64,000 bases of DNA from Limnovirga soli (lineage in GTDB: Bacteria > Bacteroidota > Bacteroidia > Chitinophagales > Chitinophagaceae). Each line of letters starts with the position of its first letter. Position 1 is the first letter of the stretch. Below the pieces are notes generated by a model. That model did not search any database. It worked only from the letters and a program-made list of their open reading frames with translations, and was not told where the DNA came from. Shown here one piece after another: positions 8,413 through 17,509 of the stretch. Both the position numbers and the translations under genes were made by a program. Where the stretch lies: the NCBI RefSeq assembly GCF_013106755.1, contig NZ_WHPF01000003.1, positions 248,001-312,000 of the forward strand. The letters run 5' to 3'.

Positions 8413-9525
8413 ATGAGTGAACAACAATTATTTAAAGTAACAATTGATAACATTACTATTGAGGTAGCCCCCGGTACCAGCATATTGCAGGCTGCCCGAT
8501 CAATAGGAGGTGATGTTGCGCCACCTGCCATGTGTTTTTATTCTAAACTACAGGGTAGTGGCGGTAAATGCCGTACCTGTTTGGTGGAAGTATCAAAAGG
8601 TAGTGAAAAAGATCCGCGGCCTATGCCTAAGCTGGTTGCCAGTTGCAGAACTACGGTGATGGATGGAATGGAAGTAAAGAATATTACTTCGCCTAAAGTA
8701 GTAGATGCACGTGCTGGCGTGGTAGAATTTCTATTGCTGAACCATCCGTTAGATTGTCCCATTTGCGATCAGGCAGGTGAATGTCATTTACAGGATTTAG
8801 GATATGAACATGGTAAAGCCGGTACCCGCTATGAGTTTCAGCGTAGAACTTTTAAAAAGCACGATTTAGGTCCTTATATTCAATTACACATGACAAGGTG
8901 CATACTTTGCTATCGTTGTGTATTTACTGCAGATCAACTAACCAATAGCAGGGAACATGGTGTTTTAAGTCGTGGCGATCATTCGGAAATTGCTACCTAC
9001 ATAGAAAAATCACTGGATAATGATTTTATAGGAAATGTAATTGATGTTTGCCCGGTTGGAGCACTTACTGATAAAACTTTTAGGTTTAAAAACCGCGTTT
9101 GGTTTACCAAGCCTGTAGATGCGCACAGAGATTGCCCTACTTGCTCAGGAAAAGCTCAACTCTGGATGAGAGGTGATGAAGTATTTCGGGTAACAGCCCG
9201 TAAAGACGAGTGGGGTGAAGTTAAGGATACCGCAGATGGTAAACCAGGTTGGATTTGTAATGAATGCCGTTTTGAGAAGAAAGCAGCCAATGACTGGGTT
9301 ATAGAGGGCCCATCCGTAATAAACAGACATTCAGTTATTGCTCAGGGTCATTATCTGGGATTAAAAAAACCAGAGGAAACCATTGTGAAAGTAATGAGCG
9401 GACAGCAGCCAAGATTCTTTATGGATATCCATGATGTAAGTGGTGTAAATAAGCCAAATATTGAATTAAGCCTTATCAATGGCCCTGCAACAAGCGATGT
9501 TTTTAACGAAACCAAAAAAGACTAA
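8413..9525 (+). CDS. nuoG: NADH-quinone oxidoreductase subunit G, short form
   Basis: 370 residues, versus about 700-900 in most NuoG proteins. Visible clusters: [2Fe-2S] Cys41, Cys53, Cys56, Cys78; the His/Cys [4Fe-4S] site at His111, Cys115, Cys118, Cys124; the second [4Fe-4S] at Cys163, Cys166, Cys169, Cys213. After these come CPTC (241-244) and CNEC (282-285), which resemble the start of the molybdopterin-type domain and could bind a further cluster. The rest of that catalytically dead domain is missing. Short NuoG is, to my knowledge, usual in Bacteroidota rather than damage: the reading frame ends cleanly 8 nt before nuoH. Confidence 0.93.
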   Translation: MSEQQLFKVTIDNITIEVAPGTSILQAARSIGGDVAPPAMCFYSKLQGSGGKCRTCLVEVSKGSEKDPRPMPKLVASCRTTVMDGMEVKNITSPKVVDARAGVVEFLLLNHPLDCPICDQAGECHLQDLGYEHGKAGTRYEFQRRTFKKHDLGPYIQLHMTRCILCYRCVFTADQLTNSREHGVLSRGDHSEIATYIEKSLDNDFIGNVIDVCPVGALTDKTFRFKNRVWFTKPVDAHRDCPTCSGKAQLWMRGDEVFRVTARKDEWGEVKDTADGKPGWICNECRFEKKAANDWVIEGPSVINRHSVIAQGHYLGLKKPEETIVKVMSGQQPRFFMDIHDVSGVNKPNIELSLINGPATSDVFNETKKD

Positions 9526-9533
9526 TCAATCCC

Positions 9534-10598
9534 ATGATACTACTCACTCTTGACTGGGCATTTATTATAGAAAAATTAATACTTATTGCAATTGTGGTGA
9601 GTGCATCGCTAGTAATAGCTATGTACGCAACCTATGCCGAACGTAAAGTGGCTGCTGTTATGCAAGACAGGCGTGGCCCTAACCGTGCCGGCCCATTTGG
9701 TTTATTACAACCGCTTGCAGATGGTATGAAACTATTTTTTAAAGAAGAAATTATACCTAATAGTTCTAATAAATTTCTTTTCATTATGGGGCCGGCCTTA
9801 GCCATGCTAACCGCCATGATGACAAGTGCTGTTGTTCCCTGGGGCAATAAGCTGGAAATTTTTGGCACCACGGTAAGCTTACAAATCGCAGATATAAATA
9901 TTGGTATTTTATATGTTTTTGGCGTAGTAAGTTTAGGTGTTTATGGTATTATGATTGGTGGCTGGGCTTCTAATAACAAATTTTCTTTGCTGGCAGCATT
10001 ACGTGGAGCCAGCCAGGTGATTAGCTACGAGTTAGCCATGGGTTTATCATTAATAGCTTTATTAATGATGACAGGTTCACTAAGCTTAAAAACCATTGTA
10101 GAAGAACAAATGAAAGGTGGCTGGGGTGGTATACTTGGTTGGAATATTTGGTACCAGCCTCTTGGGTTTCTTATATTTTTTGTTTGTGCCATGGCCGAGT
10201 GTAACAGGGCCCCATTTGATTTACCTGAAGCTGAAAGTGAATTAAACATGGGTTACCATCAGGAATACTCTTCTATGAAACTGGGTTTTTATTTGTTTTC
10301 TGAGTATATAAACATGTTTATAAGTTGCGCCATAATAACCACTTTGTTTTTTGGTGGTTATGATATGCCTTTTATAGATGAATCGTCAATGTCAGTAAAC
10401 ATGGCAGCATTAATTGGTATTGTTGCTTTTATGGCCAAAATTTTCTTTTTCATTTTTGTATTTATGTGGATACGCTGGACATTACCTCGTTTCCGTTACG
10501 ATCAATTAATGAACCTTGGCTGGAAAGGTTTGATACCACTTGCATTAGCCAATATGCTTATTACAGGTGCTGTAATATTGGCACGTCAGGGTTTTTAG
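9534..10598 (+). CDS. nuoH: NADH-quinone oxidoreductase subunit H
   Basis: 354 residues, about eight transmembrane helices. The membrane subunit that docks the peripheral arm and forms the quinone tunnel. Signatures are ERKVAAVMQDRRGPNRAGPFG (about 32-51), ADGMKLFFKEE and the acidic loop AECNRAPFDLPEAESEL. The following 285 nt gap contains a paired dispersed repeat and a promoter for nuoI. Confidence 0.98.
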   Translation: MILLTLDWAFIIEKLILIAIVVSASLVIAMYATYAERKVAAVMQDRRGPNRAGPFGLLQPLADGMKLFFKEEIIPNSSNKFLFIMGPALAMLTAMMTSAVVPWGNKLEIFGTTVSLQIADINIGILYVFGVVSLGVYGIMIGGWASNNKFSLLAALRGASQVISYELAMGLSLIALLMMTGSLSLKTIVEEQMKGGWGGILGWNIWYQPLGFLIFFVCAMAECNRAPFDLPEAESELNMGYHQEYSSMKLGFYLFSEYINMFISCAIITTLFFGGYDMPFIDESSMSVNMAALIGIVAFMAKIFFFIFVFMWIRWTLPRFRYDQLMNLGWKGLIPLALANMLITGAVILARQGF

Positions 10599-10642
10599 TT
10601 CTTTTTATTGTTGGCCAGGCAAAGAATAATAATCAGGCATTC

Positions 10643-10752
10643 GTTGCGTCGCACTCTTGTACAGCAGATACTTTAGGCAGCGGTAAAATACATTTACTTA
10701 CGCTGCACTTAAAGCACAATAGCGATAAAAGCGTACAAGTGAGTGACACAAC
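10643..10752. repeat. paired inverted dispersed repeat, copies 3 and 4
   Basis: Copy 3 (10643-10662, minus orientation, GCGACGC core) and copy 4 (10733-10752, plus orientation, variant GTGACAC core) face each other with GTAC ends inward across 70 nt. The two arms differ in the core but would still pair over GTACAAG. It interrupts the nuo operon between nuoH and nuoI. Confidence 0.85.
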
Positions 10753-10827
10753 AGACGATGCCCATAGAACAGAAAGATGGCTAAACAATATTATTTACCT
10801 GTTTACGGATAATAGTATTAGATAAAG

Positions 10828-10858
10828 TTGGTAACAACAGATTAGAAAAATATTTTTG
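10828..10858 (+). promoter_or_regulatory. promoter before nuoI
   Basis: TTG at 10828-10830 and TATTTTTG at 10851-10858, spaced 20 nt, match the Bacteroidota consensus well. The ATG of nuoI is 25 nt further on. It suggests that nuoI-N can be transcribed separately after the repeat insertion. Confidence 0.6.
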
Positions 10859-10883
10859 CACCCATATAAACTGAACGCAGATT

Positions 10884-11414
10884 ATGCAGGCATTAACCAA
10901 TAGGGTAAAAGTAGTAGACCGCAAACCAATGACATTCGGGGAAAAGATTTATCTGCCCGCCGTGTTCAAAGGTATGTCTATCACTTTTAGTCATATGTTC
11001 AGGAAAAAACCAACCATTAATTACCCTGAACAAAGAAGGCAGTTTAGCCCGGTGTTTAGAGGATTACATGTGTTAAACCGTGATGAGGAAGGACGTGAAC
11101 GTTGCACTGCCTGTGGATTATGTGCAGTTGCCTGCCCGGCAGAAGCCATAACCATGGAAGCTGCAGAACGTAAGGATGGTGAAGAGCATTTGTACCGCGA
11201 AGAAAAATATGCAGCCCGTTATGAAATAAATATGCTGCGTTGTATTTTTTGTGGATTGTGTGAGGAGGCTTGTCCCAAAGATGCCATTTATTTAAGTGAA
11301 ACATTTACACCATCAAATTACAGTCGTAAAAAACTGGTGTATGCCAAAGAAGATTTGTTGATACCTAATGTACTTACCGAAGCAGATGACCTTGCAAAGG
11401 CAAGAGGTTTATAG
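10884..11414 (+). CDS. nuoI: NADH-quinone oxidoreductase subunit I
   Basis: 176 residues. The 8Fe ferredoxin-like subunit carrying clusters N6a and N6b, which pass electrons toward NuoB. Two CxxCxxCxxxCP motifs are present: Cys74, 77, 80, 84 and Cys120, 123, 126, 130. The N-terminal segment LPAVFKGMSITFSHMFRKKP fits the membrane-surface helix of the family. Confidence 0.97.
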   Translation: MQALTNRVKVVDRKPMTFGEKIYLPAVFKGMSITFSHMFRKKPTINYPEQRRQFSPVFRGLHVLNRDEEGRERCTACGLCAVACPAEAITMEAAERKDGEEHLYREEKYAARYEINMLRCIFCGLCEEACPKDAIYLSETFTPSNYSRKKLVYAKEDLLIPNVLTEADDLAKARGL

Positions 11415-11500
11415 TTATGTAAGTAGAAGGTTTACAATAAAATTGAAAAGATATTTTCATCATTATCCTTAACGGTTAGCAGAAACTAATCGCCAACAAC

Positions 11501-12004
11501 ATGAGTACTTCTGAAATTCTATTCTGGTTTTTAAGCGTATTAGCACTTTTTAGTGCCATTATGGTGCTTGTTAGCAAGAATCCCATTCATAGTGTGCTTT
11601 GGCTGATTGTTGTATTTTTTGCAATATCAGGCCATTACTTATTGCTAAATGCCCAATTTTTAGCCATTGTAAATATTATTGTTTATGCAGGGGCCATCAT
11701 GGTATTATTCCTGTTTGTAATAATGTTAATGAACCTAAACAAGGAAACAGAACCGAGCAGAAATATATGGATGAAATTTTCGGGTGTTATATCTGGCGGT
11801 TTATTGCTTTGGATATTTGTATCTGCTACAAGATCAGCAGGGGAAATAGTGGGTAAAACCGCTATGATAAAAGAAGGTAGTATTGGTTTGATTGAAAACC
11901 TTGGTAAAGTATTGTTTACCCAATATGCATTACCATTTGAAATAAGCTCAGTACTTTTTTTAAGTGCCATGGTTGGTGCAGTGGTAATAGGGAAGAAGCA
12001 ATAG
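11501..12004 (+). CDS. nuoJ: NADH-quinone oxidoreductase subunit J
   Basis: 167 residues with about five transmembrane helices. The family signature is NPIHSVLWLIVVFFAISGHYLLLNAQFLAIV followed by IIVYAGAIMVLFLFVIMLMN (helix 3, with the pi-bulge region). The C-terminal helix SSVLFLSAMVGAVVIGKKQ is typical. It is a membrane-arm subunit between NuoA/H and NuoK. Confidence 0.96.
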   Translation: MSTSEILFWFLSVLALFSAIMVLVSKNPIHSVLWLIVVFFAISGHYLLLNAQFLAIVNIIVYAGAIMVLFLFVIMLMNLNKETEPSRNIWMKFSGVISGGLLLWIFVSATRSAGEIVGKTAMIKEGSIGLIENLGKVLFTQYALPFEISSVLFLSAMVGAVVIGKKQ

Positions 12005-12056
12005 TTTAGTATAGCAATATAATTTAAAATATGCCCTTAAGCAGGGTTTAGTAGAT

Positions 12057-12392
12057 ATGCCAATTCAATATTATATTATTCTTGCAGCTTGTTTGTTTTG
12101 CATAGGTGTGGCCGGGGTATTAACCCGAAGAAATGCCATTATAGTGTTTATGTGCATTGAGCTAATGTTAAATGCTGTAAACCTGATGCTGGTTGCTTTT
12201 TCAAAAATGCACTATGCAGCTGCTTTTGCAACGGACAACGCTTCAACCGCAGGTACTGATGCACAGTTGTTTGTATTTTTTATAATGGTTGTTGCTGCAG
12301 CTGAAGTAAGTGTTGGTTTGGCAATTATAGTAATGATGTATAGAAATATTCACTCGGTGGATATTAATTTCTTAAACAGGTTGAAAAATTAG
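12057..12392 (+). CDS. nuoK: NADH-quinone oxidoreductase subunit K
   Basis: 111 residues, three transmembrane helices. Signatures are [24 protein letters not shown], with the conserved membrane Glu in CIELMLN, and the second acidic position in [14 protein letters not shown]. It takes part in proton translocation. Slightly longer than the about 100-residue norm because of the loop around residues 55-70. Confidence 0.97.
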   Translation: MPIQYYIILAACLFCIGVAGVLTRRNAIIVFMCIELMLNAVNLMLVAFSKMHYAAAFATDNASTAGTDAQLFVFFIMVVAAAEVSVGLAIIVMMYRNIHSVDINFLNRLKN

Positions 12393-12453
12393 ATTTCGAA
12401 ATATAAAAGCAGATTACAAAAAAATCTGCTATTCACATTTTGATTAATTCAAT

Positions 12454-14364
12454 ATGAACAATATCGCATATTTAGTACCATTGTTTCCTTTACTGGGTTT
12501 TTTGATAAATGGGCTTTTTAGAAAGTCATTATCAAAAGGTACCATTGGCATCATTGGTTGCGGAACCATACTGCTTTCATTTATTGTAAGCCTTATACTT
12601 TTTTTTGATGTTAAAGCAAATGGTGGTGTTGTAGTAAATTATTTCAACTTTATTGATGTTGCCAGTTTTCAAATTCCTTTTGCGTTTCAGATAGATCAGT
12701 TGTCTGTTATTTTCCTGCTTATAATTACAGGTATAGGTTTTCTTATTCACCTGTATTCTACTTCATATATGCACGATGAATCATCTGAGCATTTTGGCAG
12801 ATACTTTGCTTATCTGAATCTCTTTGTTTTTTCCATGTTATTATTGATAATGGGCGCCAACTATGTAATCATGTTTATTGGCTGGGAAGGCGTTGGTTTA
12901 TGTTCTTATCTTTTAATTGGTTATTGGTTTAAAAATATAAATTATACAAATGCCGCCAAGAAAGCCTTTGTGATGAACAGAATTGGTGACCTTGGTTTTT
13001 TGTTGGCTGTATTCTGGTTATTAAGTAAACTAGGCACAGCCAATTATGTAGATGTATTTGAACAGGCAAGTACAGGTTTATCATCCACCGATGTAACTGC
13101 AATAACACTTTTGTTGTTTGTTGGTGCCATGGGTAAAAGTGCACAGATACCTTTATATACCTGGTTGCCTGATGCGATGGCGGGTCCAACACCCGTATCT
13201 GCATTAATACATGCTGCTACAATGGTTACAGCAGGTATTTACATGATTGCCAGAAGCAATGTATTATACTCTCTTAGTCCGCTTACGCAGGATGTAGTGG
13301 CTGTTATTGGTTTAGCCACAGCAATTTTGTCAGCAACCATTGCACTTTTTCAAAACGATATAAAAAAGGTGTTGGCTTATTCAACCGTTAGCCAATTAGG
13401 TTTTATGTTTCTGGCGTTGGGTGTTGGTGCTTATACAACGGGTGTGTTTCATGTAATGACACATGCATTTTTTAAGGCATTGATGTTCCTTGGCGCTGGT
13501 TCAGTTATACATGCTATGGGTGGGGAACAGGATATTACAAAAATGGGTGGATTGGTAAAAAAACTACCTATTACGGCCTGGACTTTTGTAATTGGCGTAT
13601 TGGCTATTTCCGGGTTTCCCTTTACTTCTGGCTTTGTTTCTAAAGATGAAATTTTATTAGCGGTGCTTGCCCATAGTCCAGTATTATTCTGGTTTGCAGT
13701 ATTTGCCGCTATATTAACTGCTGCATATATGTTCAGGTTGATGATGTTGGTATTCTTTGGTGGATTTAGAGGCACACATGAACAGGAACATCATTTGCAT
13801 GAATCTCCATCTGCCATGACTATTCCATTGATTATCCTTGGTGTATTATCATTGATTGGTGGTTTTGTACAATTGCCACATGTTTTTGGCGGGGAAGATT
13901 TTTTTAATCAGTTTCTGGCTCCAATTGTTCCCGCTGTAACACACGAGGGTGCAGAAGCAGCTACTTTAGAATATTATCTTTTAGGAGGTACAATAGTAAT
14001 ACTTGTTATAGTGTATGTTGTTACCAAAAAGCTATTTGCTGTAGACCGCTTTGACGGAGTTTATACCGGATTTAAAAAGGTACTTGCAGATAAATGGTAT
14101 ATAGATGAATTGTATAATGCAGTTATTGTAAATCCACTGGATAAATTAGCAGGCTTTCTTAAAAATGTTGTTGAGAAATCTGGTATAGATGGAATTGTAA
14201 ACGGTGTTGGAAAGTTTGTGAATTACGCTTCAAGACAATTAAGATTATTACAAAGCGGCCAGGTAGGAAACTATATTTTATTCATGGTTTTATCTATTGC
14301 TGTTTTGTTTTTAGTATTCTGGAATCAGGAAATTATTGTACAGTTCCTGCAAAAAATATTTTAG
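12454..14364 (+). CDS. nuoL: NADH-quinone oxidoreductase subunit L
   Basis: 636 residues. The distal Mrp-antiporter-like proton pump with the long lateral helix. Signatures: FIGWEGVGLCSYLLIGYWF, then KAFVMNRIGDLGFLLA, then MGKSAQIPLYTWLPDAMAGPTPVSALIHAATMVTAG and the VLAYSTVSQLGFMFLALGVG segment. The C-terminal 90 residues include an amphipathic stretch and a final transmembrane anchor (about 605-625). Full length; NuoM follows after 22 nt. Confidence 0.98.
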   Translation: MNNIAYLVPLFPLLGFLINGLFRKSLSKGTIGIIGCGTILLSFIVSLILFFDVKANGGVVVNYFNFIDVASFQIPFAFQIDQLSVIFLLIITGIGFLIHLYSTSYMHDESSEHFGRYFAYLNLFVFSMLLLIMGANYVIMFIGWEGVGLCSYLLIGYWFKNINYTNAAKKAFVMNRIGDLGFLLAVFWLLSKLGTANYVDVFEQASTGLSSTDVTAITLLLFVGAMGKSAQIPLYTWLPDAMAGPTPVSALIHAATMVTAGIYMIARSNVLYSLSPLTQDVVAVIGLATAILSATIALFQNDIKKVLAYSTVSQLGFMFLALGVGAYTTGVFHVMTHAFFKALMFLGAGSVIHAMGGEQDITKMGGLVKKLPITAWTFVIGVLAISGFPFTSGFVSKDEILLAVLAHSPVLFWFAVFAAILTAAYMFRLMMLVFFGGFRGTHEQEHHLHESPSAMTIPLIILGVLSLIGGFVQLPHVFGGEDFFNQFLAPIVPAVTHEGAEAATLEYYLLGGTIVILVIVYVVTKKLFAVDRFDGVYTGFKKVLADKWYIDELYNAVIVNPLDKLAGFLKNVVEKSGIDGIVNGVGKFVNYASRQLRLLQSGQVGNYILFMVLSIAVLFLVFWNQEIIVQFLQKIF

Positions 14365-14386
14365 CAGGTAAAGGAAAACAAAAGAT

Positions 14387-15829
14387 ATGATTGCATTATT
14401 TCTCATATTATTACCATTAATTGGCGGTTTGGCTACTTTTTTTGCAAAAAGTAATAGCGGGGCAAAGAACATTTCATTATTTGTTTCTTTATTAACGCTT
14501 TTGCTTGTAATTGCTGGTATTTCAGGAATATTTGGTAGCAGCCTGAATTTTTATGATAGCGCCTGGATAACTCCATTGGGTGCCAGATTTACCATTGGCT
14601 TAGATGGCATGAGTAAAATGCTTTGTCTGTTAACTGCAATATCTTTTCCTGTTGTATTTGGTGTTGTTTATAATAACAAATATCCTCAACCTGCATCCTT
14701 TTTTGGATTGATGTTATTATTACAGACTGGGTTGATGGGTGTATTTATGGCAACAGATTGTTTGCTTTTCTATTTCTTTTGGGAATTAGCTTTAATACCT
14801 GCCTATTTCTTATGTTCTATATGGGGTGGTGATAAAAGAATTAAAGTGACTTTTAAATTCTTTATTTACACATTTATTGGTTCATTATTAATGCTGGTGG
14901 GCATCTTATATATTTATTTTAAAACGCCGGATCATTCTTTTGCGTTAACCTCATTTTATAAAATAAAGCTTTCTGCAGCCGAAGAAAATTTTGCTTTTCT
15001 TTTGTTCTTTATTGCTTTTGCTATCAAAATGCCGGTTTTCCCTTTTCATACCTGGCAGCCAGACACCTATGAGCAGGCTCCAACTCCGGTAACCATGATT
15101 TTAAGTGGAGTAATGGTTAAAATGGGTTTGTTTGCAGTACTGCGTTGGTTAGTGCCTGTTTTCCCTGCTGCATCAACACATTTTAGCCACATAATTATTT
15201 TACTATCTGTAATTGGAATGGTATATGCTTCCCTGATAGCCATAAGACAGGATGATTTAAAAAGGCTAATTGCTTATTCTTCTATTGCCCATATAGGTTT
15301 AATGTGTGCTGCCATTTTCTCAGCCCAACAAATTGGAATTGAAGGAGTGATGATCCAAATGTTTAACCACGGTATTAATGTTATTGGCTTATGGATAGTT
15401 GCCGAAGTAATAGAAACACAGCTCGGTACCAGAAAATTAAGTGAACTAGGTGGTCTAGCGTCTAAAGCTCCAGCCCTGGCAATAATACTTGTGGTGATGG
15501 CTTTGGCAAATATTGCATTGCCATTAACCAATGCTTTTGTTGGTGAGTTTATGATGTTTAACGGCTTGTTCAGGTATAATGTATGGATGGCTGCTGTTGC
15601 AGGAATTAGTATTATTCTGGCTGCTGTGTATACTTTAAATATGATCCAGAAAATATTCTATGGCGAAACTACTGTAGTTACAGATGGCGCCATTGATCTT
15701 GCTATGGGTACAAAGATAATATTGGTTGTGCTGGTTGTTTTGGTTTTAGCACTGGGTATATATCCCCAACCTATTTTACAATTAACCAGTGATACTGTTG
15801 CGGCAGTATTTTCAAAATTTCATTCGTAA
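14387..15829 (+). CDS. nuoM: NADH-quinone oxidoreductase subunit M
   Basis: 480 residues, about 14 transmembrane helices. Antiporter-like proton pump. Signatures: FFWELALIPAYFLCSIWGG (with the conserved Glu), FAIKMPVFPFHTWQPDTYEQAPTPVTM and the LIAYSSIAHIGLMCAAIF segment, plus the MIQMFNHGINVIGLWIVAE region. Normal length. Confidence 0.98.
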   Translation: MIALFLILLPLIGGLATFFAKSNSGAKNISLFVSLLTLLLVIAGISGIFGSSLNFYDSAWITPLGARFTIGLDGMSKMLCLLTAISFPVVFGVVYNNKYPQPASFFGLMLLLQTGLMGVFMATDCLLFYFFWELALIPAYFLCSIWGGDKRIKVTFKFFIYTFIGSLLMLVGILYIYFKTPDHSFALTSFYKIKLSAAEENFAFLLFFIAFAIKMPVFPFHTWQPDTYEQAPTPVTMILSGVMVKMGLFAVLRWLVPVFPAASTHFSHIIILLSVIGMVYASLIAIRQDDLKRLIAYSSIAHIGLMCAAIFSAQQIGIEGVMIQMFNHGINVIGLWIVAEVIETQLGTRKLSELGGLASKAPALAIILVVMALANIALPLTNAFVGEFMMFNGLFRYNVWMAAVAGISIILAAVYTLNMIQKIFYGETTVVTDGAIDLAMGTKIILVVLVVLVLALGIYPQPILQLTSDTVAAVFSKFHS

Positions 15830-15852
15830 TTTAAGAACAGTATAGACACAAT

Positions 15853-17244
15853 ATGAACGCAATAATACTTTCTGCTGCTTTTGGTGTTGTGATGATGCTT
15901 TGTAGTTTTCTCATAAAAAACAAAAGCAATTTCAGGCATATTGCCTCTGTGGCTTTACTCATTTTGCTTATTGGAAATATTGCCGATACTTACGGCTATA
16001 CATTTTTTGCTATTGACACTCACGGAATGTTGCAGTTTAACAGATTTGGTTTATTGTTTAACTCCATAGCAATAGGATCTACACTGCTGTATGTTTTATT
16101 AACAGGCAAAGAGATAGAAAATGCAGGGATGCATGTAGCAGAATATTTTACCCTTATTCTTTTTGTGTTGTGCGGGGTAACATTATTATCTGCCTATAAT
16201 AACCTGCTTACATTGTTTTTAGGTATTGAAATAATGTCCATTCCATTGTACATTTTAACAGGTAGCGATAAGCGAAATATGAAGAGCAATGAAGCTGCCC
16301 TGAAATATTTTCTAATGGGCTCATTTTCTACAGGACTTATGCTGATGGGGATTGCGCTTACTTATGGTGGAACAGGAACCTTTAGCCTAGAAGTAGTTCG
16401 TAACGCACCTAATATGTATAAGGGGCTGGTTTCTTTTCTTGAAATTCTGGGTTTATTGTTTCTATTAGTGTCAATGGCTTTTAAGGTTTCAGCAGCACCT
16501 TTTCATTTCTGGACTCCCGATGTGTATGATGGTGCACCAAGCGTGTTTACTTCTTTTATGGCAACTATTGTTAAAGCCGCCGGGTTTATCGCTTTTATAA
16601 AATTATGTGCCGTGCGCATGGCAGAAACAGAATCTGTTGTTGACTGGAAAATGATTTATGCCATTATTATTGTAGCTACTTTATTGGTAGGCAATATTAC
16701 TGCGGTATTTCAGCAAAGTGTAAAAAGGATGTTGGCATATTCAAGTATTGCGCAGGCAGGTTTTATGTTGTTTACCCTTATTAGCCTAAACGATATGGCT
16801 TACGAAGGCATTTTACTTTATTCAGCTGCTTACAGTCTTGCCACAATTGGCATATTTGCTGTGTTGGTAAAAATGAAAGATTATACATTTGATGGCTATA
16901 ATGGTTTGGCTAAAACACAACCTGTGTTGGCGGCTACCAATACGGTTTTCTTATTGTCTTTATCTGGTATTCCCCTAACTGCAGGATTTTTCGCCAAATA
17001 CTATATGCTGGCCGCTGTTGTAAAAACAGGCAATTATACATGGCTGGTTATTACTGGCGTTTTATTTGCAGCAGTAAGTGTGTATTATTATTTCAGGGTA
17101 ATACAGGCTATGTATTTTAAAGAGGGAAATGCCGAAACTACCACTATCGTTCCTTCATTTAAATATGGATTAATAGCTCTTGCTGCCATTATTATTTTAT
17201 TGGGTATTTTCCCTACGTTGCTACTCAGGTGGTTATATTTCTAA
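15853..17244 (+). CDS. nuoN: NADH-quinone oxidoreductase subunit N
   Basis: 463 residues. The third antiporter-like proton pump and last gene of the cluster. Signatures: LGIEIMSIPLYILTG, KVSAAPFHFWTPDVYDGAPS and RMLAYSSIAQAGFMLFTLIS, then SGIPLTAGFFAKYYM. It completes the set of fourteen complex I subunits. No maturation genes follow. Confidence 0.98.
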   Translation: MNAIILSAAFGVVMMLCSFLIKNKSNFRHIASVALLILLIGNIADTYGYTFFAIDTHGMLQFNRFGLLFNSIAIGSTLLYVLLTGKEIENAGMHVAEYFTLILFVLCGVTLLSAYNNLLTLFLGIEIMSIPLYILTGSDKRNMKSNEAALKYFLMGSFSTGLMLMGIALTYGGTGTFSLEVVRNAPNMYKGLVSFLEILGLLFLLVSMAFKVSAAPFHFWTPDVYDGAPSVFTSFMATIVKAAGFIAFIKLCAVRMAETESVVDWKMIYAIIIVATLLVGNITAVFQQSVKRMLAYSSIAQAGFMLFTLISLNDMAYEGILLYSAAYSLATIGIFAVLVKMKDYTFDGYNGLAKTQPVLAATNTVFLLSLSGIPLTAGFFAKYYMLAAVVKTGNYTWLVITGVLFAAVSVYYYFRVIQAMYFKEGNAETTTIVPSFKYGLIALAAIIILLGIFPTLLLRWLYF

Positions 17245-17408
17245 CCATTCAAATCAGTAGTTCTCCATCTATCTGTTTTTATTAATGGTCTTGTTTAATT
17301 GATGTTATCTTTAATTATCGTTTTCTGTAATACTGTATTGTAAATACGTTATATGGTAATTACATAAAACTGTTGTGGTGAACATAACAGCTGATGCGTA
17401 TGCATGGC

Positions 17409-17428
17409 CCTGAAGAGTGCGACGCAAG
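17409..17428 (+). repeat. dispersed repeat, copy 5, degenerate GTAC end
   Basis: AAGAGTGCGACGCAAG at 17413-17428 matches the core, while the first four bases are CCTG rather than GTAC. The outer flank TAAAGCC and, about 22 nt later, CAGCCGGGTACA match other copies. It lies between nuoN and the ABC permease gene, 81 nt before the permease start. Confidence 0.8.
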
Positions 17429-17509
17429 TAAAGCCTGTTTTTGTTCTACAGCCGGGTACATTATTGCATTTTTCTTGTTTAAATTATTCCTGGAATAAAA
17501 ATATTAGGC

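Noticed and set aside
10466-10825. 119-residue ORF at the nuoH-nuoI junction
   Set aside because: It begins inside nuoH in another frame and continues across the paired repeat; no family features.
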